This document shows, piece by piece, positions 22,968-34,391 of a DNA stretch of 64,000 nt. A program made the position numbers and the translations under genes. This DNA is from Uranotaenia lowii. Lineage: Eukaryota > Arthropoda > Insecta > Diptera > Culicidae. The DNA is taken from the NCBI RefSeq assembly GCF_029784155.1, contig NC_073693.1, positions 109,306,683 to 109,370,682 of the forward strand. Reading direction: 5' to 3'. Under the pieces are notes generated by a model. That model ran no database searches. It saw only the letters and a list, made by a program, of their open reading frames with translations, and was not told where the DNA came from. Each line of letters opens with the position of its first letter. Within the stretch, counting starts at the first letter, position 1.

Positions 22968-23849
22968 CACTATGGGGTTTGAGGCGGCAAAAAGTCAAAA
23001 ACTGAATTTTATCGGATCGCTGTTTTATTTTTACTAGTTAATAACTTAATATTTAACTAAGATATTCCCAGTTTTTCAACTCATTATCTTGAAAACTGAA
23101 CGCACCACATACAACAGACTTTGAAAAATTGAAAAATTTATATGATGAAGAAAAAAATTTAAATCACATATATTTCTATGGAAAACGTTTTTTTCTTAAA
23201 TTCAAAGTACACCATATGAAAGCTTATATTAAAAGCTATCATTTGAACCATTCCAAATTTTTCACACTAAATTGATCTATGATAAAAATGAGTAAATAAT
23301 TATTTTTTTCAAAAGTAAAAAACTTTTAAGCCTTGCCACAAAAAAACCCCGCGTTTCCCCATACTCTTTTCACTATCAAGATCTATTTTAAAGCCCTTAA
23401 ATACAATGAAAGAGATTCCAGGCACCTTAAAGCACCGTTTTTTGAGTTATAGTCAAATAAAGCTGAAAATATCATGCAAATGGGTAATTTTTACCCATTA
23501 ATGAGTAAAAATTCAACAAAGTTGATGTTGGTTTGTTAGAAAAATTTTTTTCATTATTGATCAATCATTTCACACATTTAACTCTTGAGTTTCATGAAAT
23601 TTCTTGATGTTATTTATCATATAATGATCAATTAGTTCAAAACCCGGTTTTCAAAAGAAATAAAAAGTAGGGTCAAAAATAACACCAAGCATCGTACTTT
23701 AAAAGTAATTTAAGCAAAATTCTTGTTAGAATTTATTTTAAGTTAGTAAAAATAGTAATTTTCATAAAAAAATTTCAAAAATATCAAAATAGTCCAAAAC
23801 ACCTAATCATAATTTTTGCCGCCTCATTGTATGGAACTGCCCCATAGTG
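22968..23849. mobile_element. 882-bp TIR element nested in the hAT-like copy
   Basis: The ends are CACTATGGGG and CCCCATAGTG, flanked by TACTG at 22963-22967 and 23850-23854. A second inverted motif, TGAGGCGGCAAAAA, lies just inside each end at slightly different depths. The paralogous hAT-like copy at about 58298-58330 has the uninterrupted site, which confirms insertion here. No coding frame is visible and I could not assign a superfamily. Confidence 0.8.
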
Positions 23850-25599
23850 TACTGGTACAATTTTCATATCTTCAGAATTATATGCATCTGGAAAAAAAAA
23901 TTTATGTCACATGGGATTCTTCAGTGTTGTGGGTCCACCTTATTGACAAATTAAATTTAATACATTGTTTACTATCCATCAAAGCTTGCAGCTGCTGCTT
24001 GACCAGTATAAATCATCATGTGATTGTAGCCTTCATAGAAAATTCGTGACATATATTAAGACAGAACATTTTAACCGGCAAACTCAGTTCAAGGAAACTT
24101 TTTAAGATTCCAAACATAAATTATGAAAATAAATCAACGTTGAAAAAATCATAAACTCTTAAACAAAAATGAAAAAAAGCCCGCTAATGAAACTTCGTTC
24201 AAAATTTGTGTGCTTTTGGTAGATATTGGCTGCACATATCACATTTGAAATTTCAAATGTGTTGTAAGGCTCAAAGGTTTTTAATTTAGTTTTAAAACAT
24301 ACAATTTAATTATTAAAAACGACTTCGGGGTAAAAAAGTCAATTAAGCTATTGACAACAAGAATTTAGCCTGTTATTAAGTTTTCAAATAGATTTTTAGA
24401 AGAAAAAAAACTTCACTCATTCTCATTGCTAATTCAACTTTGAGAAGCTGTCCAACTTTAATTTGTAATTCTCAATTCTTTGTTTTGAAATTACGTTTTT
24501 TAATTTCATGTACTGTTCACTTTTTTTAATCCGTTATTTATGGAGTAGACGTCCCAGAATTTTTCTGAACGTATCCAGACCGGCAAATCCTGGCATTGGG
24601 CTTATTAAATTTCAAACTAAAAACAAACAAGTTGGCCAAAAGTATTTTTTAGTTTTGAAATCAATAAAAAAGTTTATTTTGACTTATCAAACGTTTTTAA
24701 GATCATTTAAAATATTGTTTAACGTTTTCGTTATTTTTCATAATTTTCTATTCGAAATTTTCTTACATTGATATGACATGATAGATAATCCAGGTTAGAA
24801 AAGTTGTAAAATTCAAAAAAATCTTAATTTTTTTATTTGTTTTTGAAAAATAAATAATATTCGAAAATATTCGAAAACGAACATTAATTTTACTGAGCTT
24901 TAATTTAAAATAAACGAAGCCCTAGGTGACTTTTTTGTGGAAAAAATCTATCAATATTTTTAAACTTCAAACTTAAAAATATCAAAAATGCGCGAGTTTT
25001 TTCTTTTGCACATGATTATTGAAGTTATCAATTTTCTAATGATATCGAACATTTTGCCGGGACTTGCTGGGAACATAAACAAAAACTCTAATTTGTAAAA
25101 AAAATCAACGTTTAAAACAAAAAATAAATAGAAGAAATTTCAAAGCACTGCGTACTGCCTCTATAGTCATCGAATTTTGTCTATTATACTTAAAATTATT
25201 AAACACCCCTCCATTGAAGTTTTCCATTTCAAATTTTCATTTTTAGTCACTAAAGAAAGTTTTATTCATTGATATGTCGTAGTCGCGCTGGTTCAACGAT
25301 TTGTAGAAAAATTCTATCTCTTAAAAATACTAAAGTTTCGACAGCTGCAACAGCTTATAAACAAATCAGATGTCAAAAAACTGACCGGTAAATGGTGCTA
25401 AATTTATTCAAGAATTAAATAAACATTGACATAAGAGTAACCAATGAAATTTGAATTTTGAGTTTTGGCCAGGTTTTTGGGTGAAATACTCCTGTGTGCG
25501 GCGTTCAAATTTTTTCTCAGAATTTCAAAAAAAAATCACGCGAATTTATTTCGCTAAAACAAGTTGGAAATTTGGAATATCGTAAAATTTGTGTATAAT

Positions 25600-26190
25600 C
25601 CTGGAAAACAGGCCTTTTACCTCGATACCCGGGGAACCGGATCGGACCTGGCATCTTCCATTTTTTTTTCTTTGGAAATCTGGGCAATCCCCGGGTAAAT
25701 CGGGCAATATCTGGAATGCTAATAAGGTATCAATATGCAGATTCATTAAAATTTTTATTTTCAAAAATAAATATGATAGGGTTGGGGTGGTTTTTCCAAA
25801 TAGTTTTCTGTCAAAATTGTAAATATTTTTCAAAATGGTTTAAAATGGTTCTTATTCTAATCCGGGCATTTGATTTCAAAAGTGATCACCATAAATTCGG
25901 GCTATAGCCGGGCAAATTTTTTTCAAAACCCGGAAACTACTAAATCAAAATCAAGAAAAAAATTAAAACAAAAAAGTTTTTCATCAAGGCTTATCGACAG
26001 ATTTTGAATCGTATTTAAGGCTTCCGAAAAACCTTTTTTGATTATTTTTATAAAACTTGCTCAAAAAATTCGTTTTGGAGGCGTTTGTTGTTTTTTTTTT
26101 GTTCGATTTTTCAAATAAATTGAATAAAAACGGGCAAAATCCGGGAATTTATAATAAAATCCAGGCACCCGAGCCGGGTCGGACAGTTCC
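25600..26190. repeat. CCGGG-type dispersed segment within the hAT-like copy
   Basis: The segment repeats CCGGGCA, GCCGGG and CCCGG words. It shares TCAAAATCAAGAAAAAA, a TTTTCATCAA..CTTATC block and a GGCTTCC..AAAAC block with 42410-42730, and parts with 59270-59360. It may be an integral part of the hAT-like element that also occurs alone. Confidence 0.5.
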
Positions 26191-27074
26191 CAAATTCTGT
26201 ATTAAATTCTGTATTCTGACAATCTTATCTTAAAATATAAAATTTAATAAAGATTTCGTTGTTTGATAACAAAACATAGGCTGTCTAAGAACTAGGTGCT
26301 CATTTGTAAATGATAAACGATTATTTTCTTGTGTTTGTTTTCAAATGATTGAAAAATATACACACGTTTATGAAATGAATTATTCTATTTCAGTTTTGTA
26401 AGTTTTATGCAACAGTTATTCTTTGCATTTCCGTTAAAAGATAAATTTAATCTTGACCTCTAAAAAGCTAAAAATTGTAAAATTAGGCATCAAAAAATGC
26501 TATTTTGCCATTTCGTCCTTTGCGCTTGTTCCTACAGCGGATGTTATTTTAAAATTTTCTTCTGGACCTATGAAAATACCTTTGCCAGGTCTCAAGACTC
26601 AATTATCGCTTTAGCACGAATTCATAAATATTTTATTCCAAAATAAATAAAATATTGGCGCAGTGAACTAAAGAGCCGCATGCGGCTCGCAAGCCGCAGG
26701 TTGCCGACCTATGGGATATACCAACCATCAAAGCGTAGTTGTTTTTTTCGCATCCAACTATAAATATAATAGACTCAACTACAAGCTGATGATTGACTTG
26801 ATGCAGTCAACTATGAATATAATGGATCCAACTGTGATGGTAAAATTGATTCAACTGTAAATATGATAGATTCAACTACAATTGTATGATTGATTTTAGG
26901 CATTCAACTATAAATATTATAGATTCAACTACATATACATTCCTGGTTGACCTCTCACATTTAATTATAAATATGTTAGATTCAATTGTAATGGTATAAT
27001 TGATTCAACTGTAAATATGGTTAATTGAACTACAATTATATTATTGGTTTTAAATATTCAACTATAAATAACCT

Positions 27075-28040
27075 GGATTCGACCAGACCGAACTGAACGC
27101 CAAGTTGAAAAAAATTGAGTTATCTATTGTAACGGATGCAAATCATGTTAAACTACCTACCCTATGAAAATCAGGACAATTTTCAAATTTTTAAAGATTT
27201 TATTGAAAAAATTCAATGTTGCTGGCAGTGGAAATAGCCAAAATGCGTTGCACCAAAGTGAACTGAGAGCCAACTCAAAGGGAAAGATAAAAAGCACGTT
27301 TTGGTCAAGAAAGTGGTTTTTATACTAAACTATCTTCTGTCCGTTCGGTTTTTCGGTTCGATACTGTTTTTCAACGCGTTTTGAACTTAAATCTGATATA
27401 TTTAATGATGAATGACTCTCTCGTGGCTTAAAACTTCCTCTTGCAGATTTTTAGCATTTGAATAAAACTTCCCTCGGCCAGACCGAACTGAATCCCTTGA
27501 ATCTAACTCTCCAAAGTATCTATTAGAAATGGAGGATTTTTGATTTTTAATGATAAAAGAAGTTAACTTTTATTGCGTACTGTCGTTTAGAACACAACCG
27601 GTAAGTTTAAATCTTATATATTTCTCAATCAGAATGTGAGAAATTTGTATGGCTCGGTTCGCTCTGGCTCAACGAAAAAAAATATTTTTCTAGCACCAGC
27701 CATACTCGTTAGGTGCTGCTGGTAAAGCGCCTATTAGTAGGCTCCTACGTTTAGAACAAATTGCCCAGTCAAATAATATGCATGGCGGTTTTTTCAACAT
27801 TTTAGTTCGACCAGAGGGAACTGTGTGCAAACATATAGTTGTTATAATCCGAATTTATACTAAATGTGATATCAGAAATCAACCAGTATAGCCTCAATGT
27901 CTTGATAAGAGTCTAAATTTGTTGTAAAAATGGAAAAATAAGAAATCTTTCGAAATGGTACTAATTGGTAAGGCTGTGAACTTAGAACTCAATTATCTCG
28001 AAACCAAGTTTATGGCGTTCAGTTCGGTCTGGTCGAATCC
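27075..28040. mobile_element. 966-bp element with 28-bp perfect TIRs
   Basis: Positions 27075-27102 and 28013-28040 are exact 28-nt inverted copies, starting GGATTCGACCAGACC. Related CCAGACCGAACTGAA words occur inside at about 27478. No open frame of note. I could not define a target duplication or a superfamily. Confidence 0.8.
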
Positions 28041-28084
28041 CGACCAAATATAATAAATGCATCTATATTCTTATGATTGATTGT

Positions 28085-28460
28085 GTGATACTTGAATACT
28101 ATAGTGTTCATCCGTGTTCATCGTGGTGCAGTTTTTAGGGCTCAGCTGGCAGTTCCTGACATTGGTGGCAAAGCGCAAGCGCTCTCCGGCGATAGGGAAA
28201 CATTTTTCTCCATCAGTTCCTGGCAGCGGTCGTGTAGTAGGCCAACAGTCCCTGGAACTGTAAAAGATACACCTACTCTGGCTGCCCGCGACTACTAAGG
28301 ACATCTTTCGGGCTGATTGGTTAAGACACTTTGCTGGGCAACCATGCATCAAGATGCACAAAGAACAACAGTGTAGGAACCAGGACGTGAATATTGAAAT
28401 TTTCGGTCAGCTTTCTTGCATCGTGGCGGCTAAAACGAACTAGATGCAAAATACAGAAAT
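28085..28460. other. GC-richer unassigned insert, possibly SINE-like
   Basis: The composition contrasts sharply with the AT-rich fold-back arms on both sides. A GATTGGTTAAGACACTTTGC stretch near 28315 is faintly A-box-like, but I found no convincing B-box. A short plus-strand frame (28092-28298) matches nothing I know. Confidence 0.35.
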
Positions 28461-29015
28461 AATAAATTGAAAAAAAATAAAACGTAGCCATAAAATTATA
28501 CTGAAGAAAAACAGTCATAATTATGATATGATGAGATATAATAACTTTCAATATAAACATCATTTAAATTTACAATATTGATAACTGACCTCATTGGATC
28601 AATCATAAAAATATAATTGGAATCCATCATATTTATAATTAAATCAATCATATTAGCTTAGTTGAATCTACCATATTTACAATTAAATTAATCATATTAT
28701 TATAATTGAATGTATCATATTTCCAATCAAATGAATCATATTTTTATTTTTGAATCTACTATAATTATTGTTGAATGTATGAAACCGATCGTACATTATA
28801 GTTGAATCTATTATATTTATAGTTGAATGCACAAAATCAATCATACAACCACAGTTGAATGTATCATATATATTGTTGAATGTACAAAATCAATCAGATT
28901 GTCCATCATATGTATTCTTGAAATTTTGATAATTATAGTTGGTCGAGAAGCAATCTGATATATGGTTGAATATAAGTGGATTATTGTTGGAAATACCATA
29001 CTTTTTTCTCCGTGC

Positions 29016-30497
29016 AGTTTTAACAAAAAATACATGCGAAAATGTATCACAAGAATTTTAATTCCACTTATCTCAATAATTCGCTTCAGAATACAAAATA
29101 TTTTTAGTCATATATTTGGAAACGAGCTTATTGAAATCAGTTAAAATGTTATTTGAGATACACAGAAATTAACAGTTCCAAAAAAGGAGCAATACTTTAA
29201 AAAAATGTTTTTTAAATGCTGAAGGAAAGTTTTGTTTGTATAATTTGTGATTAATGATTGTGACCAGGAGTTCTCGTATATATGATAGGTATTTGAAAAG
29301 CATAATTAGTCAATTGAAAAACTTTTTGGGAAAAACAAATCAACATATGAATTTAACAATATTGATTCAATAGCGATCTAATATGAATATACGATTGGAA
29401 ACTGTATTATTATAATGAAAAAGTAAATATATTATTTCAAGATATATTTGACACTATATTCCAGAAATGAAAAAAATGGAACTTGAAATAAAAATCGTTT
29501 ATTCAAAATTCATGTTAAGACATGGTTTAGAGTTTGGTATAGTGAAGATTTTTCAAAATACTTTTTCAAAAATATGCAAAAAGACCAATCTTTGATGAAA
29601 ATGCGGAGAATCCATGCAACCATAGTGAAGAAACATGTATATAACACAAATTTTCTTTTGAATCTACAGAAGCAGTTATTCTTTACCTTCAGCATTCAAA
29701 AAAGGTGATTTGGATGAATGACGGTGAATCCGTTAACCCATGTTGAATTGCTCTACTTTTAGGAAAACTATTCTTGAAAACCTAAAATATTAGGTATAAT
29801 TGATTAGTATTATGTTTGAAAACTTCAAAGCAATGGGTGCAACAAAATGTCTACTACAACAAAATTGAAGTGAAACCGTGCACCCATGGTCAATACCCAT
29901 TATCATTTAAAATAACTTTCTATTACCCATTGTGTAGAAATATTTCCATTTTATAACAAAAACATTCTCGGATAAGTAACAAAATAATATCAGAAAAAAA
30001 AATTGTGTTATAAAAAAAATCCACTTTACCATTTCTTTTGACTGATCACGGTCCTAATATTCAATCTGCCGGTCTAAGTGTTAAAAAAAACTATCCAATG
30101 ACTCGATAGAACTAAAGTATCAAATATTCATAAATGTAACTGAACAACAAAATGTGATGGAAAAAATATTACTGGCATTTATTTGAGGGCAAACATATAA
30201 ACTCAGCCTAGTGGTTTTTCTAGGTTTCAAAACTTCTCATTTGTTAATTTATATTTTCGATGTTGTAAAATTCACAATTAAACATGCAAACTGAGCTCCA
30301 AGTACCGAGAACTCAGATATAAAATTTGTTATAATTCCTGTACTCAAATTTTATGTCAAAAAGAATTGAGAGGTTTTTGTTCTTATATGCTGTATTTGAT
30401 TTCTTTCCACATTAACCTTTTTAATACCGAACATCATTGTTGCGATTTTTATGAGTCATTTTGTTCATCTCATGAGACCTACACCAGACCAGAGACC
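29016..30497. other. AT-rich, no gene recognised
   Basis: No repeat structure or motif was found. Confidence 0.5.
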
Positions 30498-31312
30498 AGA
30501 CTGAGTCGATTTGGGGTCATTTTTGAATTTCTCAAACTCTGGGGTCCAAAAAGGTTCGTATTGGCTCAAAACCAATCAATGATTTATTTCAGAATTATTA
30601 AGTAACATTTACATGAATAAATTTGAACTTTTATGTTTGTATGGGAAAATTGAATTTTTCGGTACTGAAAAATCAACATGACATTTGATTTTTTTTTCTG
30701 CGCAATCGAGCCTGCTGATGGTTTTTGTGGCAATTTATAAGTTCTCTAAAGAAAATTTTAAGCTGAAGAACTTTTTCCAAGACCGCAACTTTGTACCTTA
30801 ATGGGCACAAAGTTATTAGCTGTTTAATTGCGGCATGTCTTTTGGCATTGATAAACAATAAATTCAATTGACATCACTGCTTGTGCCTCGAGAAGTGTTG
30901 CATGAAAAGTAGTCATCAAATATCTCGCTAGGCAATCAACGGTGATGTCAATAAAATTTATTGTTTATCAATGCCAAAGGACATACCTCTGCTAAACAGC
31001 TAATCAATTTTTTGCTTAATAAAATATGAAGTTGAAGTCTTCGAAAAAGGTGTTCAGCAGAAAATTTCCTTTGGAGAATTTATAAATTGGTACAAAAAAC
31101 CATCAACAGGCTTGGTTCCACAGAAGAAACAAGATGTTGATTTTTCAGAACAAAATATTCAATTTTATTCTACAAACATAAAAGTTCAAATTTACTCATG
31201 TAAACGTTACTTAAAAACTCTCCAAAAACATGGATGAATTTTGAACCAATACGAAGCTTTTTAGATCTCAGGGTTTGAGAAATTCAAAAATGATCCCAAA
31301 TCGACTCAGTCT
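30498..31312. mobile_element. 815-bp near-palindrome (fold-back MITE-like)
   Basis: The left arm (30498-30877) and right arm (30942-31312) are imperfect reverse complements around a loop of about 64 nt. Outer ends read AGACTGAGTCGATTTGGG and its complement. Inner arms share GGCATTGATAAACAATAAA and its complement next to GACATCAC/GTGATGTC. No coding content. Long hairpins of this kind are usually fold-back MITEs and can yield double-stranded RNA if transcribed. Confidence 0.85.
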
Positions 31313-31319
31313 ACTGGCC

Positions 31320-31692
31320 AAGCTTGCCGAAAAAATTCTGTGTATTAGCGAAAAAAAATCTGTCTTTCTGTGATTTAACACAACAGTTCTGTGATGATTT
31401 TCTGTGATGTTATTTCCTTTAATTTCATTGAAAATGTATGATTAATTTGGTTTTTCATACAGTTGGAAAAAATAAATTAACATTACCAATCTTATCATAC
31501 TTTTCTAATTAAAAGTAAGAAATCTTAATTTTTTACTGGAAAAACAAAAGAATTTAGAAATTCATTCAAAATTCAAAAAATCTGTGAAATCTGTGAATAT
31601 TTCAAACTTCTGTGTTCTGTGACACAGATTCTGTGATGAAAATTCACTCAAAATTTTGTGAAATCACAGATTTTTCAGTGATTTCGGCAACC
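31320..31692. mobile_element. Second copy of the 7.1-kb TIR element, inverted
   Basis: The ends resemble AAGCTTGCCGAAAA and TTTCGGCAACC. The interior is again dense in TCTGTG words. The core ACCAATCTTATCATACTTTT is the complement of the core in 7079-7455. It sits directly beside the palindrome at 30498-31312. The ends are less exact than those of the first copy, so it is probably older. Confidence 0.7.
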
Positions 31693-31781
31693 CCGGGAAC
31701 TCCGGGAACTCCCGTAATACGTCGAGGTGACGTAAATGACATTTTTAGTTTTTGCCCATAATATCGTTTTTCTCTTCTTCC

Positions 31782-31902
31782 CCGTTTTCCACTCCTCCGG
31801 GACTTCTTATGAAATGTGATACAGATCATATTTCATTAGAAGTCCCGGAGAAGTGGAAAATGGTAAGAAAAGTGGAGAAGTGGAAAATGGTAAGAAAAAT
31901 AG
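31782..31902. repeat. Long hairpin plus short tandem duplication
   Basis: Arms 31782-31820 and 31825-31863 (39 nt each) pair with few mismatches around the loop ACAG. The word GGAGAAGTGGAAAATGGTAA occurs twice (about 31847 and 31876), the second copy extending beyond the hairpin. It could be the fused ends of a small TIR element, or a precursor-like RNA hairpin if transcribed. Confidence 0.7.
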
Positions 31903-34213
31903 TGGGCTTGTGACATAGCCCAAATTACACAATTTGGAAATAAAATTTAGATAAAAAGGATCAGGAAATTGTGGTATCCGTAAAATCTAGCAAAAACTAC
32001 AAGACATTGATGTGCTCCGGGATGAAGAACAACGAACTAAGGAACGAAAATATTCATAAATGATTAGAATGGGTTCCCATTTAAAAAATTGTTCGCAATT
32101 CCGATCCCATCACTCAACGTCAGGTCGCGAGAAACATGCGTCGAAGGCGTTCGCATTGGTGGTCTGCGCCATACGTTTTTGAATGTAGATACGTCACCCT
32201 AGGATCGGATAATCCAGATCTAGCAATATTTTTGTTTTCGTGTACCACATTTGAACCCAAAAAATAAACACACAAGAATATCGAACATGCGTGGAAATTT
32301 GACACCGTTTTGCAGCGCGCGATATAGTATGGAAGGCAGACGATGGCTCTTTTTTTCGGTTCGATTATCATATGTTTTAAATTCCAGAAACAGCCCGTAG
32401 AAACGCTGTATGCTAATCATAGACCAAAAATATTATCTTCCCACGATCGGCATTCGATTTGATTTTTTTTTCTTCTGTAGTTTGTTATAACCAGCAGCAA
32501 ATAATTTTGCCACTGCGTTTTGGCGGGAAAGTTCCAAACGCAGCGTTTGAAAATTGTCACAAATTCATCATTTCGCGATTCCCACGCACTTTTTTGGACG
32601 GGAACCTACTTAGAGGTTGAATGATCTTGGTGGAATTTGGAATCGGTCAATGCGGCTAACATAATATTCGGCCTTGGAGACAAATGGTGAAAAAATCAGG
32701 AGGAGTAGAAAAGGTTGTACGAAAAAAAACATCAAACAAAATTTGGAAACTGATTTGTGTGGACCAAAACTATGGTTTAGCTTAAACACTTCTCCTCGAC
32801 TCTCGACTGTAGATTCTAATTCTCATGTGACTGACTTCAATTGTTTATTTCGAATTTCGAATAGATATGTTTACAAAAAAATAGATTACTGGCTTTCGTT
32901 TCAATTTAATTTAACTCTTTTTTTAACAAAATTTATTCATTTTCAATTATGCTGTGTGTGCTAGCACCATGGGCGTATCATTAAGAGAACCCGCAAGAAG
33001 GGAAGATAATATCCGTCTCCTGTTATTCAATCCAGCCTCTCACTTCTAAGCATGGCAGTTGTACGTATCTATTGAACGCGATGAACGAACGGCTATGGTC
33101 ATTGAGGCCAGGAAAGGCCCACATTAACTGACTGGTCAAGTGGATCGCGGATGACGACGACGACAATCATTCAAACGAGTACAGCTTCGAAACAGGAAAC
33201 AGACTGTATAATTTTAATCATCAGAATAGATTAAAAATCTATTCCTCTGTATGGTGTAACCTATATGGGGCTTTTGATTAGTTGGAGACGCCCTTGGGAG
33301 GGCGAGGAGGGCAGCTGGAAAGGACGGCGTCCGTCGATGGTCATTCATGGAGGGAAAAATTGAATATAGAAGAGACACACCGGGAGAGGTCCCCAATAAT
33401 ATGGAGAGCGATAGAAGATAAACATTTTGGACCATCTCGATCGACCCGGTTTGTGAATGGGCCCTGGCAGTCAGCGTTGACGATGGTCGGGATATGACGT
33501 CCGTGCTGCGGTTAAGAGATCAGGTTGAACGATCTCCTTCCAGGGGAACAGGTATATTGCGCGGAGAGAGGAGAAAGATTAACTATTTCCTTTCGTTAGA
33601 AATAATACCGGTTGTGTGTCGTTGTCGTCCCGGCGGCTGTGCATCAGTTTCGGATCGATCTCTCTCTCTCTGAACGGATGAACGTTTTGTGGACCGGATC
33701 GGCCACTTTTCAGAAGGCTGCTGTGTCCAGTTGCGATCCAATGAGCGGCAATTAAATGGCCGCGCCGGCCATAAACTGATCTATGACGGAATAAGTTTTG
33801 TTTTCTTTCTCGTCCACTTTTCCCCCCTTTGATTTCGTTTTTCCTTCTTTCGGAATAACGCTGGAGCCAGACGCACGCGCACTTCTTCTGGCTTAACGGC
33901 GAACGGACGGAAAGGGAAAATAATCGTTAAGGAGCGGATGATACAAAACAGATAACGAATTTCAATCTAATTTAGATTATCTAACGATCTCTTAACGGCG
34001 TAAAAGCTGAAACCGCTAACTGCCTGCCCCGGGTGCGACAGCTTTCGTTCTCGAGGGGTCATCCGATATTGAACTAATATTATTACTTATAAATTATCAA
34101 CATAAGTCAAAAGAAATTAAACTTATAAAGTTATTTGATATTACAAAGTGGAATAGAATTTATGGTGTCTTGAAGTTACTCATGCATTATAAAATATCAA
34201 AAATTCCTTACGA
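31903..34213. other. No gene recognised; GC-richer island at about 33000-34080
   Basis: Open frames on both strands overlap and resemble nothing known. The sequence around 33100-34080 looks low-copy, with GC-rich words and a short CTCTCT run near 33660. Confidence 0.4.
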
Positions 34214-34391
34214 CTTCCATCTGTACCGTTGAGCCGTCAACACGTACGCCGGAGCATCGTATCGTTGCTGTGTAAGTGCAGGAACTTCTAACATTATTTT
34301 AATTTCTAACCTGTATTTCAATCAGCACTTTGCAGTGCTAAAGTTATTTTCATTTTCTTTTATTACTATTTTTCTCTTTTCTTTCCACAGC
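34214..34391 (+). promoter_or_regulatory. Jockey 5' UTR, copy 1 (internal promoter region)
   Basis: A small hairpin GTTGAGCCGTCAAC lies near the start. Jockey-clade elements carry their pol II promoter inside the 5' UTR, so it should lie here. The UTR also contains a donor-like GTAAGT at about 34272 and a pyrimidine tract ending CCACAG just before the ORF1 start at 34392. Confidence 0.5.

Larger units (their letters stand above)
22384..26713. mobile_element. hAT-like element, 4.33 kb, non-coding
   Basis: The left end is CAGTGGTCGGCAACC and the right end GGTTGCCGACCTATG, inverted except for two bases. The 8-bp direct repeat GGATATAC flanks it at 22376-22383 and 26714-26721, as for the hAT superfamily. 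A GC-rich palindromic stretch (GAGCCGCATGCGGCTC) precedes the right end. No transposase frame survives, so it is non-autonomous or decayed. An 882-bp element is nested at 22968-23849. A second, end-trimmed copy is at 57726-60572. Confidence 0.85.
22334..29015. mobile_element. Fold-back element hosting two further elements
   Basis: The ends GCACGGAGAAAAAAG (22334-22348) and its exact complement at 29001-29015 form a 15-bp TIR. Inside lie long imperfect inverted arms: about 26722-27070 is rich in TTCAACTATAAATAT-type words, and about 28580-28990 carries their complements (ATTTATAGTTGAAT). The hAT-like insertion at 22384-26713 sits near the left end and the 966-bp element at 27075-28040 sits between the arms. 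Without them the element would be about 1.4 kb. No transposase frame is visible. Confidence 0.65.

Noticed and set aside
28092..28298. 68-codon open frame in a GC-rich insert
   Set aside because: No family resemblance; it probably belongs to a short repeat insert.
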